64,000 nucleotides of DNA, taken from Eublepharis macularius. Its lineage: Eukaryota; Chordata; Lepidosauria; Squamata; Eublepharidae. The position numbers and the translations under genes were made by a program. Each line of letters opens with the position of its first letter. Position 1 is the first letter of the stretch. The notes beneath the pieces are model-generated. The model ran no database searches. It had not been told where the DNA came from and was given only the letters and a program-made list of their open reading frames with translations. Where the stretch lies: the NCBI RefSeq assembly GCF_028583425.1, contig NC_072807.1, forward strand, positions 38,259,001 through 38,323,000, written 5' to 3'. Below are positions 1-61,856 of this stretch, in pieces.

Positions 1-413
1 AATTAAATATGGAACTGTGTTGTATGAAGTCTCCATGGGGTGTGTGCTTCACAAATAAAACTTTTTTTGCAAGTGACTAAAGGGAAGGTTACTAAGAGAC
101 CAAGCCAGGTTAACTTCACAAGCGTTTCGCTGCAAATGTACAAAGATTCCACACCTACGTTCTCCTGATCATTCACCTCTTTTCTCCTGCTACTTCCTCT
201 GAAAAGCCTTGGAATCGGTCGCAAACAACACCTGGAATTTCCCTGAACTGGAGCAGAAAACTGGCTTCTGGACTCTCTCTACCAGCCGTCTCAAACTGTG
301 GATCACACTATTTACATTCTTAGCCTGCAGTCCGCCAGGAAAAAATTGTAGGGAAGGGAAGACAGAGGCCTCTATCAATGACAACTGAAATCTGATCTGC
401 AGTTGCACTTACT

Positions 414-741
414 CAGTGCTTTTTTCCTGGGAAAAGAGGTGGTGGAACTCAGTGGTGGAACTCAGGACCGCACAACGACGTCACTTTGGGTCAGCTGGAA
501 CAAGGGGGGGGTTTAAAGTTTAAATTGCCCTCGGCGAAAATGGTCACATGGCCGGTGGCCCCACCCCCTGATCTCCAGACAGAGGGGAGTTTAGATTGCC
601 CTCCGCGCCCCTCGGCAGAGCGGAGGGCAATCTAAACTCCCCTCTGCCTGGAGATCAGGGGGCGGGGCCACCAGCCATGTGACCATTTTTAAGAGGTGCC
701 GGAACTCCATTCCCCCACATTCCTGCTGAAAAAAAGCCCTG
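414..741. mobile_element. hAT-type MITE, family H1 (copy a), complete
   Basis: The element is bounded by CAGTGCTTTTTTC and GAAAAAAAGCCCTG inverted ends. A perfect 8-bp duplication CACTTACT lies at 406-413 and 742-749. Length and CAGGG-type ends with 8-bp duplications are typical of non-autonomous hAT elements. The middle is itself an inverted repeat around 555-665 (GATCTCCAGACAGAGGGGAG and its complement). Confidence 0.85.
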
Positions 742-2072
742 CACTTACTGAATACTGGACCTAAGCCAAGATCAATGAATTCTAGGTATTATCAAAACAA
801 CCTGACTGTTGGTTTCCAAACAATAGCAGTCATGGCTTTGAGTTTTTGCAATATTGCTTCAACAAATTTCAGATTTTGTCCTCTATTAAATGGAACTCAG
901 ATTTTGTCCTCTGTCTATTCTATTTGAGAAGGCTAAAATTTGAGTGCAGACTTTCTAAAATAAAAAAAAAAAATGGACAGATGTACACATCCACATGGGA
1001 AATAGCTAGGTTTTATTTTTTGGTCTCTGCTAAGTAGCAGCAACTGTGCAGTGGGCTGTATCTATAATTTTAAAAACGAAGTCTCGCATGCATCAACGTT
1101 CCAAGATCTACTTGGGAACAGGCAGCTGTGACTCTAATGAGCAGTATTGCTGAAGCCCACCAACCGAAGGATAAGGTTAAACAGAGACCAGGTTCCCAAT
1201 CCGGTCTATATCATTTGCACTGAATGAGATCAAAGAGGGGACGGCAAGGCTATGGCTGTAATTGTTCCGTCGTGCAGGGATACCCCACCCTTAAAAATTT
1301 TAAAGTGCTTATTTTAAACATGAGGGTTAAGGAAACTGCTTGAAAGAATAAAACAGGCATTTTTTTTTTACCAAGAGTACGCTATTTGAAGGATGTGTTA
1401 GATGGAAAGCCCTTAGTTCTTGAAGATTCTGTGAAATACAAAACTAGAATTTGATTACATCCCTACCCCCAATAATCTGCATGACTTAAGGAAAGCTGTG
1501 CTCATGAATCCAGACCTTCATTTGTATATCTGTGGAGAAACTGTAGTACTAAAGTAATACAAATGCTTACAGCAAGAGGTGTGAGCATGTTAGAATGTAC
1601 TATATGCAAAATTACTATACCCCTTTTTTAAAAAAAGAGAAAAGAGCAATGAAAAGTTACACTTAACAATAACAACTGAGATGGCTCTATAGAATGAGGC
1701 AGACACTATCTTATTACAATACCATATCTCCAGTTATGACTTTTTCCCTATCATTCTACTACCTGAGTGATGTCAGTGTAAATTCAGGCACCATTAGTAA
1801 AAATTTGACCACACATATACACAGCACTGACAAAGGAGTAAACAACCTTTCAGCTTACCAGTATATGTAAAAAAGACACTGACAAAATGGAAAATAATTA
1901 ACTCTTTATGATAAATTAATCCTTTTTTCCCATCACCCCTGGGGGGGGGGGAAACAAGCTAGACCTTTCTCCCCATAGATCCCGTTTTCCTTCCTCCTAT
2001 AATCCATTGCCATACACTTGGTAAGTAAGAAAATGGAGGAAATAAATATTCGTGGGAAGCGCTCCACCAACT
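742..2072 (-). other. Probable OTUD7A 3' UTR / downstream flank
   Basis: This is AT-rich sequence directly after the stop codon, without any supported gene. A minus-strand AATAAA hexamer lies at 1017-1012, but A-rich runs make such hexamers common, so the polyadenylation site is not assigned. A G homopolymer is at about 1940-1950. Positions 1-413 likewise show no gene. Confidence 0.4.
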
Positions 2073-53595
<51,523 letters not shown>

Positions 53596-54445
53596 CCATC
53601 TATTAAAAGAAAAAAAATAAATTATTAAAAGATGCTAGAAATCTATTTCCTAAGCATGGGATATAGAAAAATAAAAGAGAATATAAAGCTATGATAAGAT
53701 GGAAATGGGCAAATATTAACGACGAGGTAGACTGCATGATGTATTTAGTTTGGGAAGGTAAATGTGAAAACATACAGTAGCTGGAATAGTGTATGTATTC
53801 TTTATTTTAATATTGCTTAACTCTGAATAAGATATGTTTTGAGTACTCGGTATTTTAATAACTCTTGTAGTGCAAAATCCTACCCCTCCTTTGACCCTGT
53901 ATCTCCCCCTCTTCTTTTTGTACCCCTTTTATTTTAAAGATATTTAAACTATCCTTGGACAGTTACTACAGCTACTCTATTGTTAGTTGGAGAGCCCCAA
54001 TTTCACCAGAACCAAACCTGTCCTGTTTTCGTTCCATACCTTTCGCCCCATTTATCGATTCTTCCTGACTACGTTTCCATAATCAGGCAGCTTCCATAGG
54101 ACTAGCCCCATTGATTTAAACAAGAGACTTCAAGACAGAAGGAAGATTGATTATACAGTCAAAGGCAAACAACTGCCGCAATCAGTGCTTTATTCATAGC
54201 TTTGTATGCTCTGAGTCAAAGAAAGTCAAATGCTGCAAGTGTATTATTAAGTAATGGCACGAAAAATGTGCAATATTTCATACCACTCTTGTTCTTTTTC
54301 CAAGATACAGGATTTTCAAAACCGGGACTTGTTTTGTGTGCACAAGGCGCATTGAAATCCTTGCCCTAAAACTCAGAAGTTCTGCCTTGAAATTCCCTTC
54401 TCCATTTCTGTGGCTTTACCAATTATCACTCGTATGTTTCCTTAC

Positions 54446-54472
54446 CTTTGCCACAGCCGCAGCGTCGAGAGA
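54446..54472 (-). other. Candidate non-coding 5' exon of OTUD7A
   Basis: On the minus strand a 27-base CpG-containing stretch (three CpG) is followed by a good donor (AAAG, then GTAAGG) and preceded by AAGCAAG after a T-rich run. It sits 0.85 kb upstream of the first coding exon. The acceptor side is weak, so it could equally be the 3' end of a first exon whose start lies further upstream, or chance. No coding potential is visible. Confidence 0.22.
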
Positions 54473-55498
54473 CTTGCTTTTAAAAAACAAAACACAGAGT
54501 TGATACTATGGAGTTTGCCAGGGACACGATCCTGTACTTGCATAGCAACTCCGTAGTTCTATCTAATGACACACACAGTGTTTGCTAACAGCTGCTTATT
54601 TAAAGAGGCCCACCAACACACAAGAGCGAGTATTATTTTACGTAATTTTTGTATTTTAAATATCTACCGCTTGTACAATTACTGGCGCACAGGCAAATAG
54701 AACGACTGCGAGCCAGGAATTCCCCTGACTGAATCTCGCCTTGGCCATAAAGTTCACTAAGTGAATTAACAAAGCCTCCGTCAGCACTACCTTGGCTTGC
54801 AACAAGCCTTACAGAATTAATGCAAGAATTAGAAAAATCGTTCATGTGAATAGTTTTGAACTATCAAAGCATGGCATAAATATATTATTATTGTTTATTA
54901 TTATTGTTTTATTATTAAAGTATGTTTCATCAGAGAGGCCACGATCAGCGACTTCCTGTACAGCCGTAGCCTAATGAAGATAGCCATGATGACGGCTGCA
55001 AGGAGAACGCTGGAAAGAATTCCCAAAGCAATCTCTCAGAGGCTGTTCATATTCAAGGAATGAGCAGGCTGTCCACGCCAACTGCTTACTGTACAAGATG
55101 ACCATCTTGAGGGCCTGATCCTGTTTACGGCGACCTTCTATTGCAGCTGCCTTCCCCTACTGACATCATAATCAAGTTCAGAAGCAGAACAATACATCAT
55201 GGCTTGTCAAAACCTGACAAACACATCCAGTGATGAAGAGCAAGAGTGAAACCAAAACTTTTTCCCAAGATCACTTTCCTGAAGGTCAGGTGTCTACGGC
55301 AACATCTTCACTTGATGACTCAACACCTCATTTGCAGGGAGGCAAGGGGGCGGAGAACACTTTCTTTTAACAAGAACTACGGTGGCTTCTTAGTGACATG
55401 ATTCCCCCCCTTTGAAATTATGTGGTCAGAATCACATTCTCAAAATGTTAACATCTTTTATTGCTTAGTTATTAAGTCTGAGTAACTCCATTATAGCT

Positions 55499-55712
55499 CC
55501 AGAGGAGTTAAACGTGTTAGTCTGTAGTAGCAAAATTGAAAAGAGTCCAGTAGCACCTTTAAGACTAACCAACTTTACTGTAGCATAAGCTTTCCAGAAT
55601 CACAGTTCTCTTCATCAGAGAACGAAGATACATCTGACGAAGAGAACTGTGATTCTCAAAAGCTTATGCTACAGTAAAGTTGGTTAGTCTTAAAGGTGCT
55701 ACTGGACTCTTT
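55499..55712. mobile_element. Palindromic retroelement repeat, family P2 (copy b), with TSD
   Basis: It starts CCAGAGGAGTTA with the GTTAGTCTGTAGTAGC tail, then two inverted arms. A perfect 12-bp duplication TCCATTATAGCT flanks it (55487-55498 and 55713-55724). CTGATGA and CTGACGA cores occur on the two strands; the right arm has AAAA in place of GAAA. Confidence 0.7.
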
Positions 55713-55963
55713 TCCATTATAGCTGTACAACATGTTAGCATATACAACGCCTCAAAGAACAAAGTAGTCTGTGAACAGCACTTATCTACCTATGGGTGCC
55801 AAATGACTTTCCGACTGCCTCATAACTGAAGCTCTCGACATTCACAACCATAAAATTATCCGTTAATATAAAAAAGAAACTCAGTAACCGCATTAGACCA
55901 TTAGCGATTATGAAATATCCAGTAATTCAAGCAAATGATCATGAAAATAACAACAAACAACTA

Positions 55964-56150
55964 GCAGAGCAAGATTCAAGGCCATTAGCACCTTAAAAAC
56001 CAATCAGATTCCCAGGGTATGAGCTTTCGAGAATCAAAGCTCCCACAAAAGCTTATCGCCTGGAAATCTAGGTGGTCTTTAATGAGCTACTGGATCTTGT
56101 TCTTCTACTACATATCAACGTGGCTACCCACCTGAAACTGTCCCCTTCTA
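55964..56150. mobile_element. Palindromic retroelement repeat, family P3 (copy c)
   Basis: Arms AGCACCTTAAAAACCAA and TGGTCTTTAATGAGC, tail ATCAACGTGGCTACCCAC. The minus strand keeps GGGAG..TTCTC and GAAA; the CTGANGA part is lost. Confidence 0.55.
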
Positions 56151-56954
56151 GTAAGCCCCCTCCAAGAGTACTGAATGATCTCTGTGCAGACCAAAACATG
56201 CTGGCTTATTCCCCACATAAACAGAGGTTTTTACATTGTGAGTCTTTGTACATCTCCCAGATGGTGGTCCTAAGCCATGTGGTTGGTGCCTCCACTTATT
56301 ACGGCCAGGGAAGACCGGCTATAGGGAGGCAGTTTTTAGTGGCTTCCCCACGACGACACAGATTGTGGGAACAATAGCCAAGTCCCATAGATTTTCTGAG
56401 AAGGCAAAGGAAACACAAACTTTTGATAATTAACAGATTGCCTCCAAAGCAGGAAAATAATGTCCACAGCATGAGAAAGACTCTTTTAAATGAAATACAG
56501 AAATACACGTTAAGCAAGCATAAGAACCCTATATGCACTAAAATGCACAGGACATATTAATCACAAGCATTATACAGTATTTAAAGGGACCAGTTAATCA
56601 CATTCTGTGCATAGAATTCCTTCTGAAGAGGTAGGAAGTTGTGTTTTCTGGGTACAATGATCTGGTTGTTCTCAATTTAAGTGATGCAATAAGTGTTCAG
56701 CAACTTACTGCCAGCTGTCTATACCATCCAGTTGCTGAGAAAAGCAACAATCACACCAGTTTATGATAGTGACTCATTGGCATAGGGACTGGTGTGTAGG
56801 TAGCTAATGGAACTAACTGTCATAGCTGAGGAAATGCAAATACACTCTTGTTTCCATGAAGACAACGGAACATATTTATACAAACTGGAAGGTAACAACT
56901 ACCTTTCTTTCTTTTCCCACAGATCTCTCTCTCATAGACACACATTATTACCTG

Positions 56955-57329
56955 CAGGGCTCATTTCGAACCTGCAGTTCCCCAAAGAGGTCACATGTCA
57001 GGTGGCCCCGCCCACCTGACTCTCATCCATTTTGGGCCCGTTTCAGCCTGGATTGGGGCCAAAACAGCCCAGATTGGGCCTCTGACGGATCACTCTCCCA
57101 CTCAGCAGCAGCCCGATCCTGACCATTTTGGGTCCCTTTTCGGCCATTTTCAGTCTCTTTTTGCCATTTTGGGCCCAATTTCAGCCCTGAATGGCCAGGA
57201 TTGGGTCCAAAACAGCCAGGATAGGTGATGTCAGGGGGTGTGGCATATGCAAATCAGTTGTGCTAATGACACACTTCCGGTGATGTCAAGGGGCATCATG
57301 TATGCTAATGGGGTATGCTAATGAGTTTT
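56955..57329 (-). mobile_element. hAT-type non-autonomous transposon, family H2 (copy c), truncated
   Basis: This reverse-oriented copy keeps the CAGGGCTCATTTCG end, but about 20 bp just inside it are deleted and the opposite terminus is lost near 57329, so no duplication can be scored. It carries the ATGCAAAT octamer and the GGCCAAAATGG-like units. Confidence 0.78.
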
Positions 57330-57480
57330 TAAAAAGTAATTAACTCCCCTCATATACCAATGAAAACTTATTCTGCCTGTAAAAATTACCAGTATCACTA
57401 ATTAGTATCTAACAACTGCTATGCTCAGAAATGCTCTTCTCCAGTCTGCTTTTCCTTGCTGTATCTCTGACTACAGTCAT

Positions 57481-57722
57481 AGATCCAGAGGAGTTAGCCG
57501 TGTTAGTCTGTAGTAGCAAAATAGAAAAGAGTCCAGTAGCACTTTTAAGACTAACCAACTTTACTGTAGCATAAGCTTTCGAGAATCACAGCGCTCTTCG
57601 TCAGATGCATGGAGGGTAAGAAGAAACTGGTCAGATATATAGGTGGAGAGGGGAGGGCGGAGTAGATGCAATCAGGGGCTTCTGATAATGGGATCAGTTT
57701 GCTTCTGATAATCAGTTTGCTG
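57481..57722 (-). mobile_element. Retroelement repeat, family P2 (copy c), longest single-arm copy
   Basis: On the minus strand it runs from unique internal sequence (CTATATATCTGACCAG) through CTGACGA (57604-57598), GAAA (57580-57577) and the standard arm to the GTTAGCC tail. It is the only copy here that extends into the element body, so it is the best lead to the parent element. It abuts the H1 fragment. Confidence 0.62.
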
Positions 57723-57724
57723 GA

Positions 57725-57851
57725 GCGGCGTGGAGGGCAATCTCAACTCCCCTCTGTCTGGAGATCAGGGGGCGGGGCCACCAGCCATGTGACCATTTTC
57801 AAGAGGTGCTGGAACTCCGTTCCACCACGTTCCCGCTGAAAAAAAACCTTG
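57725..57851. mobile_element. hAT-type MITE, family H1, right-half fragment
   Basis: Only the right arm remains (GGAGATCAGGGGGCGGGGCC through GCTGAAAAAAAACCTTG). It abuts the Penelope-like repeat ending near 57722 and has lost its left end. Confidence 0.7.
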
Positions 57852-59332
57852 GTCGTGCCACTGATTGTGTGTATGAAGTGAACTCCAAGTACCTTGACAC
57901 ACGATCACTCAGCACACTGGTGCTAGCCCAGCATCTTCAGGCATGTGGTGAAATTATGGGCATATAGCGGCAGAGGGGGGCGCTCCACAGAGGACTTGAC
58001 TGAAGAAGTAAAGTGATACAGACTGCGAGTATAGGAGCCTGAATATAAATTCAGTGGTGTTTCTAAGCATGGAAGGCAGGGGGAAAGGAATGCGCAACCT
58101 AGCAAGGTTAGAAGGGACACAATTTCACAAGGGCTAAGTGATGTGACCTCACTGCAGGAGTATAGGAGTAGACTGCAAGTGATTCATTCAGTGGAAAATG
58201 TGTTTAAAAAGAAGAATTCAAATAGGGAAAGAAAAGGGAAGGCAGCCGTGAGTCACTCTGAAATCAAACGCGAAACCTAGAGCATTTGTTCCAACTGGAT
58301 GAACTTAGCACCTCCCACACCATCTATGAGTACACTGCTTTGCCACCAGTGGTAATTCTAACCATTAGTGTTTTTGCTCTCAATGTAGCATTCTTCAACT
58401 TAATGTACAATGAGCCTCTTAACATACAAGAAGTAGACATGAAGTTAAATAGCAACTGGGCAGCTGATGTTGGCTTCGTGCTAGATTTCGCAAGACTGAG
58501 ACCTTCCACATTTTTTCTCCATACCTGAGATACCCTCACTGCTCCAGGCCCAAGGTCAATGTGGCTGTTTAGTTATGTGATCATAATGAGCACATCCAAA
58601 ATACGCTTACAAAAATACCAGGCTGCTGAAAACCAAAAAAAAAAAAAATCCATCAATCACTGAGTGTCAGATGGAATTAGAACATAAATTGGATTTATTT
58701 TTCCTGTAGGGCGGAAATAAAGCATATTGAACTTCCCTCAACACACCTAGCTAACTTTAGAACTTACATCAATACATCCTGAGCTTTTTAAATAGGTCGA
58801 CATAAAGATAATTTGTAAGTGCTATTTTATTGGAATTACAGAAAACAGTGATGATCGCATTTTGCTAAACCTCTCTTCAGTCCATAGACGGAGTTTTAAA
58901 AGAACAGCCAAATAACTGTTATACTTAAAACTGACAAACAAAAAATTATCTACTAGGAAAACATAAACAGTGCATGAAAAACTTCCATTCTGTGCTCAGA
59001 AAAAAATCTACAAAGCTTTATGTAAACATCCATCTTTTCCAATTTCTGTACTTTATTCTGAAAGATATTTCAAGCTCTGCTGGTTTTAATGCCCCCCCTT
59101 CTCTTCCCTGTACCCTGGGAATGCCAACTTGGTAGGAAGGGAGAGTAAGTGATTTCCAGTTTCGGGAAGGAATGAGAAGCTATTTAGCAAATGTCTTAGT
59201 TCTAGGGACAGAAACTCCACCCTCAACATTAAGAGCATACAGTCTTTCGCAAACCACCACCATGTGTATTTTAACACATACCTCTGGACTCATGTCTCTG
59301 TAAACTAACTTTCAATTTGGCAACTAATTATT
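57852..59332. other. Upstream flank/intron, nothing assigned
   Basis: No conserved coding block, repeat or CpG-rich region seen. Confidence 0.4.
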
Positions 59333-59880
59333 TTGAATAGTTTGGCCCACTTGGCAAACTTCACGTGGGCAGGCCATGCATTCAGAGAGATGCGGGACCA
59401 TCTCTCCCCATATATTCCCCAGAGGACACTCCGATCAGGAGACAAAAAGCTGTTGGTGGTCCCTGGCCCCAAGGAGGCCCGCCTAGCCTTGACCAGAGCC
59501 AGGGCCTTCTCAGTCCTGGCTCCCACCTGGTGGAACGCTCTGTCTACTGAGACCAGGGCCCAGCAAGACCTACTATCTTTTCGCCGGGCCTGTAAGACAG
59601 AGCTGTTCCGCCAAGCACATGGCTGAGGTCTGGGACTCCGCCGGCCTGAAAAACAAGGGCTGTATAAAATCTAACCCTCCCTATGAAGGCTGTCCACCAC
59701 CCAGTTTTAGTTTGTAAGGCTGACTGTATAACTAGAAATATGTTTTTATTTTAATGATGTTTTTAAACGTTTTATGGGAAATGGAATTTTATTGTGTTTT
59801 AATGGGTTGTGATCCGCCCTGAGCCCACTCGTGGGGAGGGCGGAATAGAAATGTGAAATAAATAAATAAATAAATAAAAA
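59333..59880 (+). pseudogene. L2-type LINE 3' end with intact C-terminal frame
   Basis: YIPQRTLRSGDKKLLVVPGP, KEARLALTRARAFSVLAPTW and WNALST, then LLSFRRACKTELFRQAHG and stop at 59624. The 3' UTR ends ATCCGCCCTGAGCCCAC and (AATA)n at 59856-59878. 5' truncated, retaining about 95 residues. Confidence 0.72.
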
Positions 59881-61282
59881 CTGGATATCCATTCAAAGGG
59901 TCACACCCATGGTACATGGTAACACCTATGGCTGGCTGGACAACACTCTCCTGGCACAATTCTTGCTCTCTTTTTAAAAGCTACAATATTTCTTGTAGTA
60001 TTGTTCTCTGACTTCTAAACAGATCTTCCTGACAGATTCCGCATTGATGTTCTGAACTTAGTTAGCAAGGAACAAATAAGTTGCTAATGTTTTACAAAAA
60101 AAAAAGAAGAAGCTATTTCTTAGCTAGTATGAAAGGTTACCCAATACAAAAGGGAATGGAGAAACACCATACCCGGAAAAGGCATTCAAAATAGGTTTTC
60201 CAGCCTTACTTTAAAAGGAACATTTGAAACGGTAACCATAAATATAAACAGACCACTTTGGGAAACAGCCTGAAAAGGCAGTGGGAACGCAAGTGCGCTT
60301 GATGTGCTCAAAAGAAAATCTACTCTTCAAAATATTTTGAAGCTCTTGAATTCTGATTAACGCTGCTGATTGCTCTTCCCAGGTTTGAGAACATGGGGTC
60401 TAAACAGAAACTATTCTTCCTCTCCCGGGGAAACAGCCACTCTTTGTCTGGATTTATGTGATTCTGTGATTTGTAGCCACCAACTGTAAAAAGACCTCCA
60501 GCTGCGCGCGGCTCCCCATGCTAAGAAAGATTTTTGCGCAGACATATCACAATTGGTAGGAAGTGGCAGAAACAGAACGTTATCCCGCTTAGCACCAGAA
60601 AAAGTGAGGGGGGGGGAACCCTTTATAAAAGCAATTTATGATTCTCAGTGTATCGTCTGATTATTTTCTTTAAACAAAATAAAGACTATGTAATTCTTCC
60701 CAAGGGACAGATCTTAGCGTGCGTAGTTAAATTAAAAATTGTGTGTGAATGTTTTTAATTGTTATATATTGCAGCATCGCTCAAAGCTTTCGACTTCTAA
60801 TGTCGGTATTAATCTCTTGATACAATTAAAGCGGCTTTTGTCTATAAACATAGCAACCCTCCCTACTTGCTACTGTGTCCTCCACGTGGAGCAGCAGCTA
60901 ATTCCCGGGATTTCAACACACAGGCATCATGTAGGTATGCACAAACCTCTGCTAAAGGCATGTCATATTTTACACATGACATTATCCAGTATATGCTGGA
61001 TCACAGATGTACAGCTAAAACCAACATGTTTGAAGAATCTCCAAGATAAAGCGTTTTCTACTTTTTAACCCTTTCCATTTCAGACAACGTAGTAAGAGGA
61101 TGGATTCGGACAGACAGAAGAGGTCAGATTCCCTTCTGCATGCATGTGTACAAAACAATTAAAAGGTCTGTGGCACTTTATGATTGACTCACAGGGGGAA
61201 AATATTTCATAGAACAGCCTACGGTTCACCATGTACATGAAGCGGGATGAGTTATCTAAGGGAGCAAAAGCATCATGAACGG

Positions 61283-61525
61283 AACATAAAAACAGCCCTG
61301 CTGGACTCAACCAAAGGTCCGTCTAATACAGCATCCTGTCTCACACAATAGAAAGGAATGCAGTAGCACCTTTAAGACTAACCAACTTTACTGTAGCATA
61401 AGCTTTCAAGAACCGCAGCTCTCTTCGTCAGATGTCTCACACAGTGGCCAATTCTAAAAGGCCAACAACGAAGCACAGGGGCTGAGGCCTTCCCCAGATA
61501 TTGCCACCTAGCCCTCGTATTCAGA
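61283..61525 (-). mobile_element. CR1 3'-end fragment, split by a P2 insertion
   Basis: ACAGCCCTGCTGGACTCAAC and GTCCGTCTAATACAGCATCC on the left, then GGCCAATTCTAAAAGGCC on the right of the inserted repeat, as expected for a reverse-oriented CR1 3' region. Confidence 0.6.
61342..61431 (-). mobile_element. Retroelement repeat, family P2 (copy d), nested in a CR1 fragment
   Basis: A short single-arm copy with CTGACGA and GAAA on the minus strand. An 11-bp duplication TGTCTCACACA occurs on both sides (about 61328-61340 and 61433-61443), and the flanking CR1 sequence resumes after it. Confidence 0.62.
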
Positions 61526-61566
61526 GGATATGTACACATCCTCACAGGTGCTGAACTAATCAAAAA

Positions 61567-61856
61567 TGAGATCCCTAAGCTGCAGTACTGCAGCCCAAGC
61601 TCTGCTCACGACCTGAGTTCGATCCTGGCGGAAGCCGGGGTCAAGTAACCGGCTCAAGGTTGACTCAGCCTTCCATCCTTCCAAGGTCGGTAAAATGAGT
61701 ACCCAGTTTCCTGGGGGTAAAGTGTAGATGACTGGGGAAGGGAATGGCAAACCACCCCGTAACAAAAAGTCTGCCAAGAAAACATCATGATGTGATGTCC
61801 CCCCATGGGTCTGTAATGACTCGGTGTTTGCACAGGGGACTACCTTTACCTTTAAG
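61567..61856 (+). mobile_element. SINE with tRNA-like head and TACCTTTACC tail (copy c)
   Basis: Same family as 44662-44961, opposite orientation. B box GAGTTCGATCC is intact and it ends CTACCTTTACCTTT. The first part of the head is lost. Confidence 0.7.
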
